Positions 11,180 to 22,926 are shown, counted from the stretch's first letter. The stretch: DNA of 64,000 nucleotides from Allodiplogaster sudhausi (GCA_945643635.1 CALZFC010000276.1:717501-781500), one strand, 5' to 3'. Notes: generated by a model from the sequence alone, not told the origin. Numbers and translations: made by a program.

Positions 11180-14100
11180 CAGGTAATTAACAATATAATT
11201 AATCAAACCTCCAGTGATGCAACTGCAGCCTGCACCTCAGGGTAGGCACGTTTCTCCTGAACACCTTCTAGTGCACAGGTATAATACTGTAAGGAAATGT
11301 CTCGTAAAGTGAAGCGCTCCGGGATGTAGTTATGCTTGCCAATGAGAAGATGTCTTGCAAGTTGGCTCGAGCTGAGAAATTCAGACGTACATGCCTCTTC
11401 GGGACACCGAAACAGATGGGTCTCAAGGGTGCATATGTCGGAGTCTTCTGCAGCACAGTAGCTTTCAGTCGAATCAAGAGGTGGGGCACTGGTTGTGCTT
11501 TCTTCCGAACGCATGCGCCTTCCAGGTATCGACCAGAAGTCGATCATGTTGCTGAGTTTGCCTCCGCTCCTCCGAGTGGATGAAATCGCGACATTCGAAG
11601 TCATTGTGGAATACAGAACAACTTTTCCAGACCCGATGCGAGAGTGCCGATAGGTGCGGACTCCTTCTTTTTCAAACACAAACGTATTAAGAGTTGAAAT
11701 CCCGTGGATTTTCGTTGTGGAAGCTTTGGCACTTGTCAGGGTTCTGACATACACAGATAGTCCGGACAGTTGCTTACTGCCATGAAGAACAGCTTGAAAA
11801 AATTCGTCTGCATTTTTGACGTCATGTCCAGAGTCCACGTAATCGTGAACTTTACGTTTCACGACTGCAGCGAAGCGATCGCATGCTGACTTCCCTGCCT
11901 GAGCCTCACTGAAGAAGTACGAAGCGATCTCTACGTTAGTTCTTGTTGAGATATCATGTAGACTGGCGATCGTTGCACTGCTCTTATAGCACCCTGGTAA
12001 AGGAAAAGTGGTCCAATAATAGCTTTTCTAATATTTCATTCGTTACGTACATACAGAGCAGAATATGACATACCGGCGTTGTCAGACCTAAGGTGAACCT
12101 TCTTAATTCCGACACGAGCCAGTTCAAGGAGAACATGAGCGATATTTGAAGTAACGGCAGTTGTGTCCTGAATATAGGAACATTTACTGCAATGTCGGCT
12201 GAAATAACTTCAAAATCGTACCTGAAGATCTCCTTCCATAATTTGAACGAAAGTATGCTGAGTTAGTTCACCATTAACTCTGGCAAGAACGTGACTAATA
12301 TGCCAAGAAATTCCACGCTTGGCGTAATAATCCGTAGTCTTCTCACGTGCAAAGAGGGGAAGCAGTTTCATCGCCCAATCGAGCGTAATCAGAGCTTCGC
12401 CGTTCCCCAAGTTTGAGACAAGGGACTCGCGGTCATGTTCACTTGCGACGGCGCGAAGCTGATGCTTTTTGAGATTTTCTATGGCTTCCTCTATTCTATG
12501 CCAGTCTGCGAGTTTCCGCTCCAATTTTCTTGCGAGCATGTGGGATACTCTTGAACGCTTTCAGTGATAACGTCTGGCGTTTTGGAGAAGCGGCGTTCCA
12601 GAAGGGGAGGGTCGAACGAATGTCCTGATTCCTGCACTTTGTTCTGGGTTCTGTCCCTTTCTAGCTCCTCTTTATGCGTCGTACACACAGCTGAAATTAT
12701 ACCAATGAATGTATGCAAGTGCTCGTTTATAATATCATGGAAATTCCTTGCCTATTATGGCGCAAAGAACTAACGCAATCCGATATGAAGTAGGACGTGA
12801 TTCATAGCTAAGGCTGCTCTGGCTTCATTTTTCTCAACAACTGTGCTTCTCGTTACAACGGGGGGCGAAGAAAGACCGCTGGCTGATTCATGTTGTGAAT
12901 ACGGTGGAGGCAACGAGCACACCTTCCTTGTCGTCCCCCTCTTACGCTTGAAATGATAGAATTGATGAGAGCTCCAATCTGTTCCGAGTTCCTTTATATG
13001 CTTGTCGCATATGTATCTCTCGCCAACTGAACCAATCTGAAGAAATCGTTCCAAAATAATTAACTATTAAATTTTATAAATTTACTTCAGCTTCGTTGTC
13101 GTAATTCCAGTCGAATTCTCCAGCCCCTCTGGATAATATCATATCAAGAAGATTAGTAGTTCCCAGTGAGTTGACAGCTTCTTCGTTAATTAGTTCGCGC
13201 ATTCTAAATTACCATCGAAAATAAATGATAAGTGTAATCATAAATGCGACTCTAACTTTCTCTTTGCGCCTTGACAGTCGGTGCTCACTTGAGACACGGC
13301 AGGACGCTCGTTTGTCTCCTCAGTTGTCTTGCGGAGGATTGAGAAATAGCAAGGGATGTCTTCTTCGACTGCCAGCGGAAGCTTAACGTCATCACGAGGT
13401 GGAAGAACATCTTCCAATCCACGCTTGCCCCGGTGTATGGGATGAGCGTAATATTCGACGAGGAACAGCAGCAACAGAAGAAGTACGCGCATTCAGTCTA
13501 AATGATGAAAAATAAATTTACATATGTACATACGAGAAATTTACATACATATCAATATGCGAGAAATGGATAGACACGTTAATAGTAAAACATGGCAAAA
13601 AGAAGAAGGCAAGAATAGTTTTCTATGTTCTGAAGGAACAGTGGCTGCTGATGCGAGAGAAGAGCTTCCCTCGAGTCTCATTTCTGTCCCAGTCGCCCCT
13701 CCCCCCCCTCCCCCCTCCCGGTGGGAGAGAAATGCACCACCCGACACGACATACGGCAATTACAGCGTCTCCTCCTGCCAGTGCCAGGCACCACCACTCT
13801 CGCATTGTGTTCCTACCCTTGGGGCTGACACGAGTTCTGTTACATCTTTGCCATGGCAGAGGGAACACATCATCATCTCCCTTGGCTGTATGTTTCTTCT
13901 CCTTCTCGTCGTAATTCTACACTTACCAAAAATACAACGGCCAAATATACAAGAATGTATTGCAACTAACAAAAAACATCCGATTTGTTACATTTTTGAG
14001 ATTCAGCTTATCTCTTACAACTCAGAGATCCTAAAAGGAAACTTCCGAATATGAAAAGTGCTACACGAATATCCTTATTGCTGCTAGTATATATCATTCA

Positions 14101-16999
14101 TATTAATGTCCCAGTTAATCGTTTTCAGGACTCTTTCGAACTCATGCAGGTCTAAGAAAAAGTCGAGATTCCACGTTTCCTGCTATTTCTTTTGTTATCA
14201 AACGTTGATGAAATAAAATTATTACTTGCGGCATTAAAGCTTTCGAAAAAAACAAAATGTTGAATTACTAACCAGTAAAATAACCTATTTAGACAAAATT
14301 TTTGTAAATTCATGAAACCAAACACGGGAAATCTGGAAAATAAACATTTTTTCCACACTCAGTGTGCTGTGTGGAGCAGAATGACGTATTGGATGAGTAG
14401 GAAATATTCATATTGCACGAAAAGTTGCAAAATGAGAAGCAGTCAGTTTTGACGCGACGGCCATTGGAAAATCGATACTGTGATTCGTGGGGACACTGTA
14501 TCCAGATGTAAAGGAGATATTTTGTAGAGAATTTTGTCGCGTACAGAATAGTACAATTCACATTCTGTAGTCTTTGAAACTGTTGAAAATATAGCGATTC
14601 GAATAGTTTTAGGTCATTTTCTGTCTATGGTAGAAAAATCGCAAAATGCGTTTTTTTCATGGAAAACGATAGTCATGGAATTTTGAAATATAGGTTTTAT
14701 GAAAAGAAAAACGCGCTGAATCGAATGAAGTGGTTCATTTTATGTTACAACAAGAATTTAACCCGTTCTTCCCGCATCCCTTGAATCGTTCATCTCCGAG
14801 GTGCCCCTATTTGAGTCTATTTTTGACAGCTTAGGGGACATCCAGGCTAAACGAAAAGAAGATATGTTATACAGTTTTTAACGCTCTACAATTTGAGATA
14901 TAGCACCCAAAACGTTTTGAGTATAAGGTATTCAACGGTCAAATTGAAATATTTAAAATAATTTTTCGATATGAAAATGAAATATTTTTCGAATGACGTC
15001 TAAAGGTCGTTTGTTTAGAATTCAATGGGAATGCTAATAAAAAAATGAAAATTTAAAAATATTGAGTTTGAAGCGAGATACGTCAATTCTTAAATTATCC
15101 ATACTTTTACCTGTTCACGCAAGAATATTTTTTGAAAAAAAAATTTTGCCATTTAATCTTGTTACTGGGGCCCAGTGCCATGCCGGAATATGTTTTCACA
15201 CTCGAACTCCAACATCTGGATCTGGGGCAGGCCCTACTGGAGGCATACGGAGAGGCTCTCTTAATGCAGTTCAATCGGATTATTAATGTTGATCATCTTC
15301 ATTGAAATAATTTGACTTGTTAAATATTTCAAAAACAAGTGATATTGTTGTTATTAGTCTTCATCTCTGTTCTCCGTTCCAGTTCGCATACGCGCGTCGT
15401 TCTTTGCTCGGCGACGCCGCCTTCGTGTCGGATGCTCTCGACATTGCTCGCAATCTCACGACGTCACCTTGGGCACAATCCGTTCGGTCAGGTCTAAATA
15501 CTGTACTTCTAGCAAGCAAATTAATATTTTTAACACACTTTAAATTATAATTTAAAACTACTCCAGCAGTACATTCAGTTGAACGATTCAAACCTCAACT
15601 TGGCACAGATCGAGGATGCTGGAGCGCGCCCAGCCTGATTCGTACTATGGCGGCTCGTTTCAGGCCGTATGTTCGCAGGGCTCCTAAGCCACATTTACAT
15701 GGCTAACAAAAATATTTAGTTTTAATTCGGAAAAAATTTGACAAATGATTAGATTGCTGATCACGGCACGACGCACATCTCCGTGATCGACAAGGAAGGC
15801 AATGCGGTCGCCGTGACGACCACCGTCAATCTGCTGTAAGAGAACACTTTCAGTTGGACCCTCCTCCCGGATCTCTCTCTCACTGATATAGGAAGAAAAC
15901 GATCGATAAGAGAATTATTAACAAGAAAATTGGACTCTCACCTTTCAAAGTAAAAACATTACTTTTAACATATCCATTCACAAAGATTAAGGCGGCAGCT
16001 GCTTAATTTGGCAGCTTTGCCAATGAGCGACTCACACTCATAATTTTCTGTCATTGTTTTTTCCGTTAAAAAATACTTAAATAGCATGTACTTAAGCTTT
16101 GGCTCGGTGCGCGCTTCTCGTAAATTTGGCATCGTGTGGAACGACCAGATGGACGACTTCTCCGCGCCGGGAGCCGCCAACCAATGGGGCTTCCCGCCAT
16201 CGCCCGCCAACTTCATCCGGCCCGGCAAGCGGCCGCAGTCTTCCATGAGTCCGCTTGTCATCTACGATGAGAAGGAGCCAAGGGTTCTGTATACAACTGA
16301 CTATACATGAGAAAGCATATACTCTTGCGAGCTGGTCACTTTTTGTTACTAAATAGTATTACCAGAGCGAACTTTTCATTCAGAACGTTTTTGAATCCTT
16401 GAGTTTATAGATGCTGCTGGCGATCGGCGCCGAAGGAGGCTCGACCATCATCTCGGGCGTCGCTGGCGTCGCGTTGCGTGCCGCGTGGCTGTGCGACACT
16501 ATCAAAGAGGCGCAATCTTTAATCTTTAAAAAATTCTTATCGTATATGTTAGTATGTACTTCAAATGCGAATAAAATATCCGTAGTTGTGTTTTTTTCTT
16601 CTTCAAAATATTCTTCCTGTTTTGCATAGGATATCGCTGCTGTTACATACATACATTAAATGGTTTAAAAATTTTACAAGTATTAAAAAAATTACTTATT
16701 GCTAGGCTCTCGACGCGCCACGCCTGCACAATCAGCTGCAGCCGAATGAAGTGCGGTACGAAGAGCGATTTCCTCAGGTACTCAACGAAGATAGGATTCT
16801 GGCCTCAGCTGGATACTGTAGCACACTAAAAATTCCCACTTAGACGTACATTGACGCGCTTCGCGAGCGTGGCCACGTGCTGCGACGCGAGAACGGCACT
16901 CTGACTTCCGTGTCGGCCGTCCATCGGATACGGTCGCACCAGATTAACGCCAACGCCGACTTTCGAAAAGGCGCCGAGAGTGGCCCGGCCGGCTATTGA
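7396..16999 (+). CDS. gamma-glutamyltranspeptidase (type II membrane enzyme)
   Basis: Ectoenzyme of the glutathione cycle that removes or transfers gamma-glutamyl groups. Sixteen exons, phase closed, about 649 aa: 7396-7635, 7773-7870, 8065-8187, 8301-8398, 8522-8644, 8697-8865, 9034-9143, 9298-9457, 9599-9668, 15383-15486, 15609-15666, 15753-15835, 16097-16283, 16411-16509, 16706-16777, 16844-16999. Exon 1 gives a short cytosolic tail and one membrane segment (about residues 50-73), as in GGTs. Large-subunit marks: [42 protein letters not shown]. The small subunit should begin at the first Thr of DHGTTHISV (about residue 457), the autoprocessing nucleophile. QMDDFS, PSPANFI, SSMSP and the GAEGGS oxyanion motif follow. 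All key residues look intact. Intron 9 carries the transposon. Intron 14 needs either a GC donor at 16510 or a GT donor at 16552 that adds 14 residues. AATAAA at 17093-17098. Confidence 0.96.
8866..8998. repeat. minisatellite of AGGTTAA / GGTACC units in a transpeptidase intron
   Basis: The intron after 8865 repeats AGGTTAA-like and TTTCGGTACC-like words several times (AGGTTAAGATTTCGGTACC, then TAGGTTAATGCTAGG, then GTAAGATTTCGGTACC). Copies are degenerate and irregularly spaced. The first copy begins inside the 5' splice site. Confidence 0.55.
9231..9263. repeat. AT microsatellite
   Basis: Run of alternating A and T in the intron before the transpeptidase exon at 9298. A similar run sits at about 11130-11176 inside the transposon, in an intron of the transposase gene. 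Confidence 0.8.
9706..10617. repeat. left terminal inverted repeat of the transposon
   Basis: Inverted partner of 14362-15260. The segment 9940-10617 matches the other arm almost base for base; 9736-9935 is only weakly related apart from a shared GGGCCTGCCCC-like word near the tip. The last codons and stop of the transposase (10578-10617) fall inside this arm. Confidence 0.9.
10578..13492 (-). CDS. transposase, DDE-like core with inserted C2H2 finger, about 790 aa
   Basis: Minus-strand exons 13492-13257, 13203-13086, 13036-12775, 12690-12638, 12557-12222, 12167-12074, 11993-11209, 11115-10843 and 10793-10578; phase closes with no stop, so it looks intact. The 80-nt intron 12637-12558 is inferred to join two open frames. 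The likely catalytic Asp-Asp-Glu residues are in [10 protein letters not shown] (about D283), LRSDNAGCY (D363) and [14 protein letters not shown] (E395), a second spacing of about 31. A basic region with CDKH...C cysteines lies upstream, a C2H2 finger ([14 protein letters not shown]) downstream, then a GW-started domain ending [10 protein letters not shown] and an acidic tail. This layout resembles uncharacterised element proteins of cnidarians and other animals as I remember them; no named superfamily is claimed. The first residues ([15 protein letters not shown]) look like a signal peptide, odd for a nuclear enzyme, so translation may start downstream, for example at 13202. Confidence 0.85.
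14362..15260. repeat. right terminal inverted repeat of the transposon
   Basis: Reverse complement of the left arm over about 680 bp (14362-15040), followed by a diverged ~200-bp outer part and a conserved 15-bp tip ending at 15260. The arm contains a mirrored copy of the left-arm open frames, which explains duplicate open frames on opposite strands. Confidence 0.9.
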
Positions 17000-17302
17000 T
17001 TGATTTTCCAACTCGATTTTTTTCCTTTCGATATTATTGAATTTAGACGATATATGAGGAAATGATGCAATTTTCATGTAAGCGAGTAGGTAAATAAAAA
17101 TCTCTGAGCTCATCGTAATTTGGCAGCCAGTGTTTTAAGAAAATTATACATGTTAATATTTATCGAATAAAATAGATTATAGACATTTTAGAATACGAGT
17201 GAAGTAACAAAGGGACAATGAATGTATACAAAATGAAATGGGAATGGATTCTCAGAAGAGATATGATGAATAAAATAGGTTACGATGAACTGATAATTCT
17301 CT

Positions 17303-17450
17303 CTAGAAATCGCACGTCTTGATTGGGTTCTCTTTGAGCCTGTTGATGTCATTTTCTTCCTCTTCGACGGAGAAGGGCTCGCACGAGTCGAGGAGGGACG
17401 ACGGCCTGGAGATGTTTCGCGCCGCTGCGAGAAACTGAAGGAGAGAGAGA

Positions 17451-17500
<50 letters not shown>

Positions 17501-18182
17501 AAGAGAGAGAGAGGGGAAGAAAAGAGGGAGAGAGTATTAGAGAAAGAGAGAAACAACGTACCGAGGGATTGCTACCATCGAAGGAGAGTTGCTCATCTGG
17601 CGTCTTCTCACCCGAAGGACTGTCGACCTTGTGCAAACCTGAAATGTCGGAATGAAATTGAAAAAAAAAGACTTTTGCTCTGAATGCTCGCTAAATACTA
17701 TCTACGAAAAGCATATTGTAAAAAATGATGTCGATTTGGAAATCGATGAGCTGACACCTCAGGGCAGAAGACAACGGGTGATTTCCTTACCGATGTCCGT
17801 ATCTGCCGCACGTCTGCTGCCCCTCTTTGCCATGAGCACCACGTCGGCAAACGTGTTGCGACGGCTGGTTGAGGCCGTCGCGGGCATGTCGAAGAGACTG
17901 GCCGACGAGAGAACCGACAATGAAGAGTAAGTGAGATGGGACAGGGAGAGAGAGAGAGTGAGAGAGAGAGAGATGGAAGGCAGGGAGAATGAGGGAGAGA
18001 GTGAGATGAAAGAGGAGAGAAGAGAGGGAGAAAGAGAGTGAGATGGAACAGGAGAAAAGAGAGGAAGAAAGACAGTGAGATGGAAGAGTGGGAGAACGAG
18101 AGAGAGAGTGAGCTGGAAGAGAGGGAGAAAGAGAGTGAGATGGAAGAGTAGAAAAGAGAGGGAGAAAGAGGGTGAGATGGAA

Positions 18183-18229
<47 letters not shown>

Positions 18230-21200
18230 GGGGAAATGATTTGAAAGAGAGGGAGAGGAGAGAGCTAAGAAATAACATGAAGAGCAGAAAAGAAAAAGGA
18301 ATAAAGGGAGGAGCAAGGAGGAGGTAGAGACTGGAATAGTGGAAAAAATAAATGAAAATGTGAATTAAAAATGTTAATTTAAATTAGGTTGCAATGATCG
18401 TACTCTGGAGTGAGAGCGTACGACTCCGCGCAGCACGTCCATTGAAGACATGCGACATGTCTCGCCTCTCAAACAGTTTCTTTTTCTTTTCTTTTCCACA
18501 ATGCGAAATGATCCTCAATCGATGAATTGCGCCTCATAAGAATACACCGATGTGGGATGAGTTCACAATCTAGTAAAGTGTCCCTCATTGCAGTATAAAC
18601 ATGTTGCTAGTCATACATCTGCAATACAAGAACGTCTCATTCTGTTAGCATGCATTGTTTACACTCATGGTAGGGCAAACGGTAGAGGGAAGGGGAGGGA
18701 GGGTAATGTGCAAGTACCGAGAGACAGCATGGAAAAGCAGATGCTGCTTGGAGAAGACGTGAGCCTCATGTGCAAAATGACAATGCGAAGGACGGCATCT
18801 TTTGTCGTACTTTGCCCAAGCTCGAACTTGCGATTACCTTCAAGTTAATGCACAGCGAAACTAGGAGGAAGTGTTTATACCCTCATGGGTCGAACGTAGG
18901 ATGGCAATTGTTTCCAACCCCTTGCCAGGACTGACCATGAGCAGTCTTCATGGTGGGATGGATGCGGTTCGGTCTTGTGTGGGGGGGATCGTATAATCTG
19001 ATAGCACTCCAACAATTGATCCGCGCGTGATTCTAATGGCCCTAATTTAAAATCACTCATGTTGCCGAGACTGTTGGGGCGGAGTCTTAAAATGTACAGT
19101 AATATTAAAGAGAAGAGCATGTAACACGAAAGTCGTATAAAAAGAAAAGTAAAGAGCAGTAGATTTTAGTCGCAACGGACAGCGTCATGGTAAGTTAAGG
19201 GGAAGGTTAAGGTCAAGGTTAAGGTTAAGGTTAAGGTTAATGTCAAGGTTAAGGTAGGAGAGCGTGGCACGTACGGTTTGACTGGCACAACTCGGCTGCG
19301 AAGTTCGCAGTCGACGAGGCGGCTGTTCGAGCCGCCCTTCGGCACCATCCGCACCGCCGACACCGACGACGGCAGTCTACAATTCGTTTTCTTTCTTTTT
19401 TTTCGTTTGACACTCTTTTTCTTTTCTAAAAATCGTGAAATATTCTATAAAACCTTCTTGATTAGTCAATAGAATCTATAAGCATAGCAAAGGAGTCCTG
19501 ACTTGACATGCGAGATGGATCCCTCTTGGACGACGTCCAGATTCGGCGCGGACTGCTCCGAGTAGAAGGGTGTCCACTCGTGATCCCAGAACGCGTCCTT
19601 CTTCAACTCGGGCGTCTTGCCCCAGCCATCGTCCACCATCTTCAGGCCCATCTAGAGAGGAGCGAGAGAGAGAGAGAGAGAGAGAGTGAGAGAGAGAGTC
19701 AGGAGTAGATGAAGAGAAAGAGAGGACGGAGAGAGTAGATTACGAAGAGAGAAAGTCAGAGAGAGAAAGAGAGCGAGAGAGAGAGAGAGCGAGGGAGAGA
19801 GAGAGAGCAGAAGGGAGAGGAAAAAGAGAGAGGAAAGCGAACCGCGAGATTGCGATCAATGAGCATGTTCGTCTCAAAATCGTCATCGTCTTCACCCCAC
19901 GGATTCAGCATTTCCTCGCCGACCTAATAATCAATTTTGAAGATAAGTAATTAATTGTCTAATCTTAAAAAGACAGAACATAAATAGTAGTAATCTAGCG
20001 ATGATCAGACGACACCTTGAGCCAGCCCATGTAGCAGACAAATTGGACAGACGTCATGAAGGGGAAGTACATATCGATCTGCAGCAACATCTTGTTATAT
20101 TGGTATTATTTCGTGACATTCTTTTTGCTATTCTTTAGTGTTTAAATAATAGTTAATGAATGAGTTAATTAGCAAAGAATTGTTCGTAAAGTGTAATTGA
20201 TTGTGAGTGAAAAAGCAGAAGAGGTGAAAAGAACTTCGTCAGTTTTGGTGAGGTACTGTCGCGAGAAGACGGCGACCAAGAAGTAGACATGGACGAGGAG
20301 GCAGACGATGGTCGGGTAGATCAGGGGAAGGGGCACCCAGTCGTAGTTGCACAGCCACGCGATGTCGGTACGGAACTGCTTGATCTCCTGCGAATCAGAG
20401 AGATAAACAGAGAGAGAGAGACAGAGAGACAGAGAGAGAGAGAGACAGAACAGAGAGAGAGACAGAGAGAGAAAGAGAGAGACAGAGAGAGAAAGAGAGA
20501 GAGAGAGGAGGGGAGAGTGATAGGAGGAAAAGCGAGAGATAGTCGTGAGGACATCGTAAAGAGAAACGCAGCTTTTCATTTCCATAAATCTCTGTATATA
20601 AATTCCGCTATATGTATGCCCATTCTTTCTACAAGGACAGTGAAAAAGAATTTCAAAGTTTTTGAATCATATTTTTTAAAGAATATCTTGATCTCTCAGC
20701 TGTTAATGATCGCCTAGAGAAATCATAATTTTTAAAGTAGAATAGGGCACGAGTGACCTCGGAGAGGATGATGACGTAGTAGTCACTCTCGATGTATCCC
20801 TCCCGCCTCGCGTTGTATGCCGTTGCGAGGGCCCATTGAATTGGCAACCAGTACTTGCTGTTATTTTTAATAGATATGTACATACATAAATGATTATGTC
20901 AAAAAAACAATTAGGCTTATTTTAGAACTTTTAGTTGACAGCGTCTATATGTATATGTGTATACACATACATGTAGACAATCTCTTTATCTATGTATATC
21001 ACTCTCTTCACCAAGGTGAGTCGCTCAAACACAACTCTTCACGTTCTGTAACTTCTTGTCCTCAATGCTTCATCACAAACAGACCTGTATCGATATTGAA
21101 TCTCGTCGAAGCGGTCCTTCTCGTGTTGCATCATTATGCCTTATGAGAATTATTAAGTTGAATCAGTAAAGAGAGGTTTATAAAATAACCGCCTAAAAAG

Positions 21201-21613
21201 TGCTTAAATTTTATTGATAAAATATTTGTATATTTGTAAATAGATAAAAATAAATATACTAATATATAAATAAATAAATATCTACATGCATATGTATCAT
21301 TTTAAGCATAGTAATTCTCGCAAAGACGTACCTGCAGCGACTAATGTGTCCATAGTCGGAAAACGCTTCCTCGCCCGCATGGAAAGGTCACGGAAGACGA
21401 TTGTCTATATAATAAGAAAAATCAATATAGGAAATAAATAAAATATTATTTATTCGACAGAATATCAGCAATTTAACCGATGACAGAGTTGAATCGACCT
21501 GGTTCATTTCAACGAATCGAATTATGTTCCGGCGGAATAGGCGAGCGCGTTCTGAAGTACCGCGCACGTACTGAGATGTGAGGAGAGCGATGCTGGGAGA
21601 TAGAGAGATGAGC

Positions 21614-21644
<31 letters not shown>

Positions 21645-22430
21645 AGTAGAGAAAATCTGAGAAAGATAATGAGAAAGTGGAGAGGGCGAGTGAGATAGAT
21701 GAGAGATAGTAGGGAAAAAGAGGGTAAAATTTTTAAAGCCTACTTATCCATGAAGCCGATAATTTTATAGATGGTGTAGAAGCGATTAAGAATGGCCGTG
21801 ACGAAGAAGCCAAGGATGAGATCCATCGGAATCTTCTTCAGGCCAATGTTGAGGTATTTGGCGATCGAGTTGTAGGACCTCAAAACTCGTTTTTTTTAAC
21901 GGTTTTATTTTGTCTATCACAGAAATAAAACAAAATAACACCGCAATACAAAGTGTTTTTTTTGTGACCGAATGGAGGTATCTCTATATATCTGAAACTG
22001 AAACATCACCGCGTACTCTTGCTGCTCTTCAGTGAGAGCAAAGCGATAGGTCAGCGAGACGACGGCGAACATTGCGAGCCATACGATGTACTGCACGTAG
22101 ACGTACTGAAGAGAACGAGGAAACGTTAAAGGAGCTGTCCGGGCAATTGGAAATGACTCTTCTTTTGAAAAGCAAGTTCTCTACGTATTTAAAAAAATAT
22201 AGATCAAACTCTTCGAGTTCGAATTACATATAAGAAATGTACCATTTAGAAGTTTCTAAATGTCAATATAAATATATGCATATAAAAATACTTTTCAAGG
22301 TTAACAACTAAAAAAAGAAGTAGATAACCTAGCCACTCACTTTCCACACCGATCCCCTCCATCGAAAGAGGAGTTTGAGAATAGTCCATGGATGCGAGGT
22401 GGAGACGCTCAGATTGTAGCTGACCGTCAT
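17303..22430 (-). CDS. bestrophin-family anion channel
   Basis: Bestrophins are pentameric Ca-gated chloride channels. Fifteen exons on the minus strand, phase closed, about 503 aa: 22430-22341, 22105-22005, 21878-21744, 21592-21499, 21404-21332, 21139-21085, 20857-20758, 20387-20235, 20078-20016, 19923-19843, 19651-19503, 19376-19275, 17897-17791, 17638-17562, 17434-17303. The start [11 protein letters not shown] is the classic bestrophin N-terminus (MTVSY) and fixes the ATG. Other marks: [43 protein letters not shown] and the acidic Ca-clasp [16 protein letters not shown]. The tail is Ser/Arg-rich and disordered. The pore helix reads [19 protein letters not shown] and then IIGFMDN, where most bestrophins have IP-S-F-VLGFYV, RWW and PWPD. 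Introns are rich in CT on the sense strand. A complete but divergent nematode member. Confidence 0.95.
17940..18310. repeat. GA-rich tract with AGTGAGATGGAA units
   Basis: Long bestrophin intron, purine-rich on the plus strand. Within the GA microsatellite a longer word, GAGAGTGAGATGGAAGAG and variants, recurs at about 40-bp spacing six or so times, so it is partly a minisatellite. Confidence 0.7.
18311..19194. other. remainder of the large bestrophin intron
   Basis: Non-repetitive sequence inside the intron between bestrophin exons 12 and 13. I see no exon or mobile-element ends here. Confidence 0.4.
19195..19256. repeat. (GGTTAA)n hexamer repeat
   Basis: About nine imperfect copies of AAGGTT / GGTTAA with interruptions such as AAGGTC, inside a bestrophin intron next to exon 12. 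The hexamer resembles telomere-type sequence but is not the canonical nematode TTAGGC. Confidence 0.8.
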
Positions 22431-22559
22431 GGCGGAGACACGACCGGGATGAGGAAGGAGGAGTGAGCTATACATTTTCATTCATCATCAGCTTTTTTGT
22501 TCATTCCTTACAGAGTGACCATTTTCAGTTAATTGAATTGTGCAAAGAACGTTGAAAAA

Positions 22560-22612
22560 AAATTATAGAGAAAGGGAGTAAGAGTGAGAGGGAATGAGTT
22601 CGAGAAGCAGAA

Positions 22613-22666
<54 letters not shown>

Positions 22667-22718
22667 AGAGATTCGATAAGAGATACATAAGCTGAAAGAG
22701 AGAGAGAGAGAGAGAGAC

Positions 22719-22763
<45 letters not shown>

Positions 22764-22877
22764 AGGAGAGAGATTCGATAAGAAACACATAAGCTGAAAA
22801 AGAGAGGAAGAGAGAGGGAGAGAGACAGTGAGAGAGAGAGAGAGGAAGAGAGAGATTCGATAAGAGATACATAAGCT

Positions 22878-22926
<49 letters not shown>

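Larger units (their letters stand above)
9706..15260 (-). mobile_element. intact long-TIR DNA transposon with TTAA target duplication, in a GGT intron
   Basis: A 5,555-bp element inserted in intron 9 of the transpeptidase gene, antisense to it. It is flanked by TTAA at 9702-9705 and 15261-15264. Ends are inverted: left GAGAGCCTCTCTGTA, right (reverse complement) GAGAGCCTCTCCGTA. The two arms are about 0.9 kb; their inner ~680 bp (9940-10617 against 14362-15040) are nearly identical, the outer ~200 bp more diverged apart from the tips. Between the arms lies one multi-exon transposase gene on the minus strand. TTAA duplication occurs in piggyBac and Kolobok elements, but the tips are not CCC as in piggyBac and the transposase lacks the Kolobok motifs I know, so the superfamily is left open. 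Confidence 0.9.

Noticed and set aside
13524..14054. 176-residue plus-strand frame inside the transposon
   Set aside because: No domain, poor composition in its second half, and no splice partner; probably 5' flank of the transposase gene.
9706..15260. Assignment of the transposon to piggyBac on the basis of TTAA
   Set aside because: Tips start GAGAG rather than CCY, the arms are far longer, and the piggyBac transposase motifs are absent.
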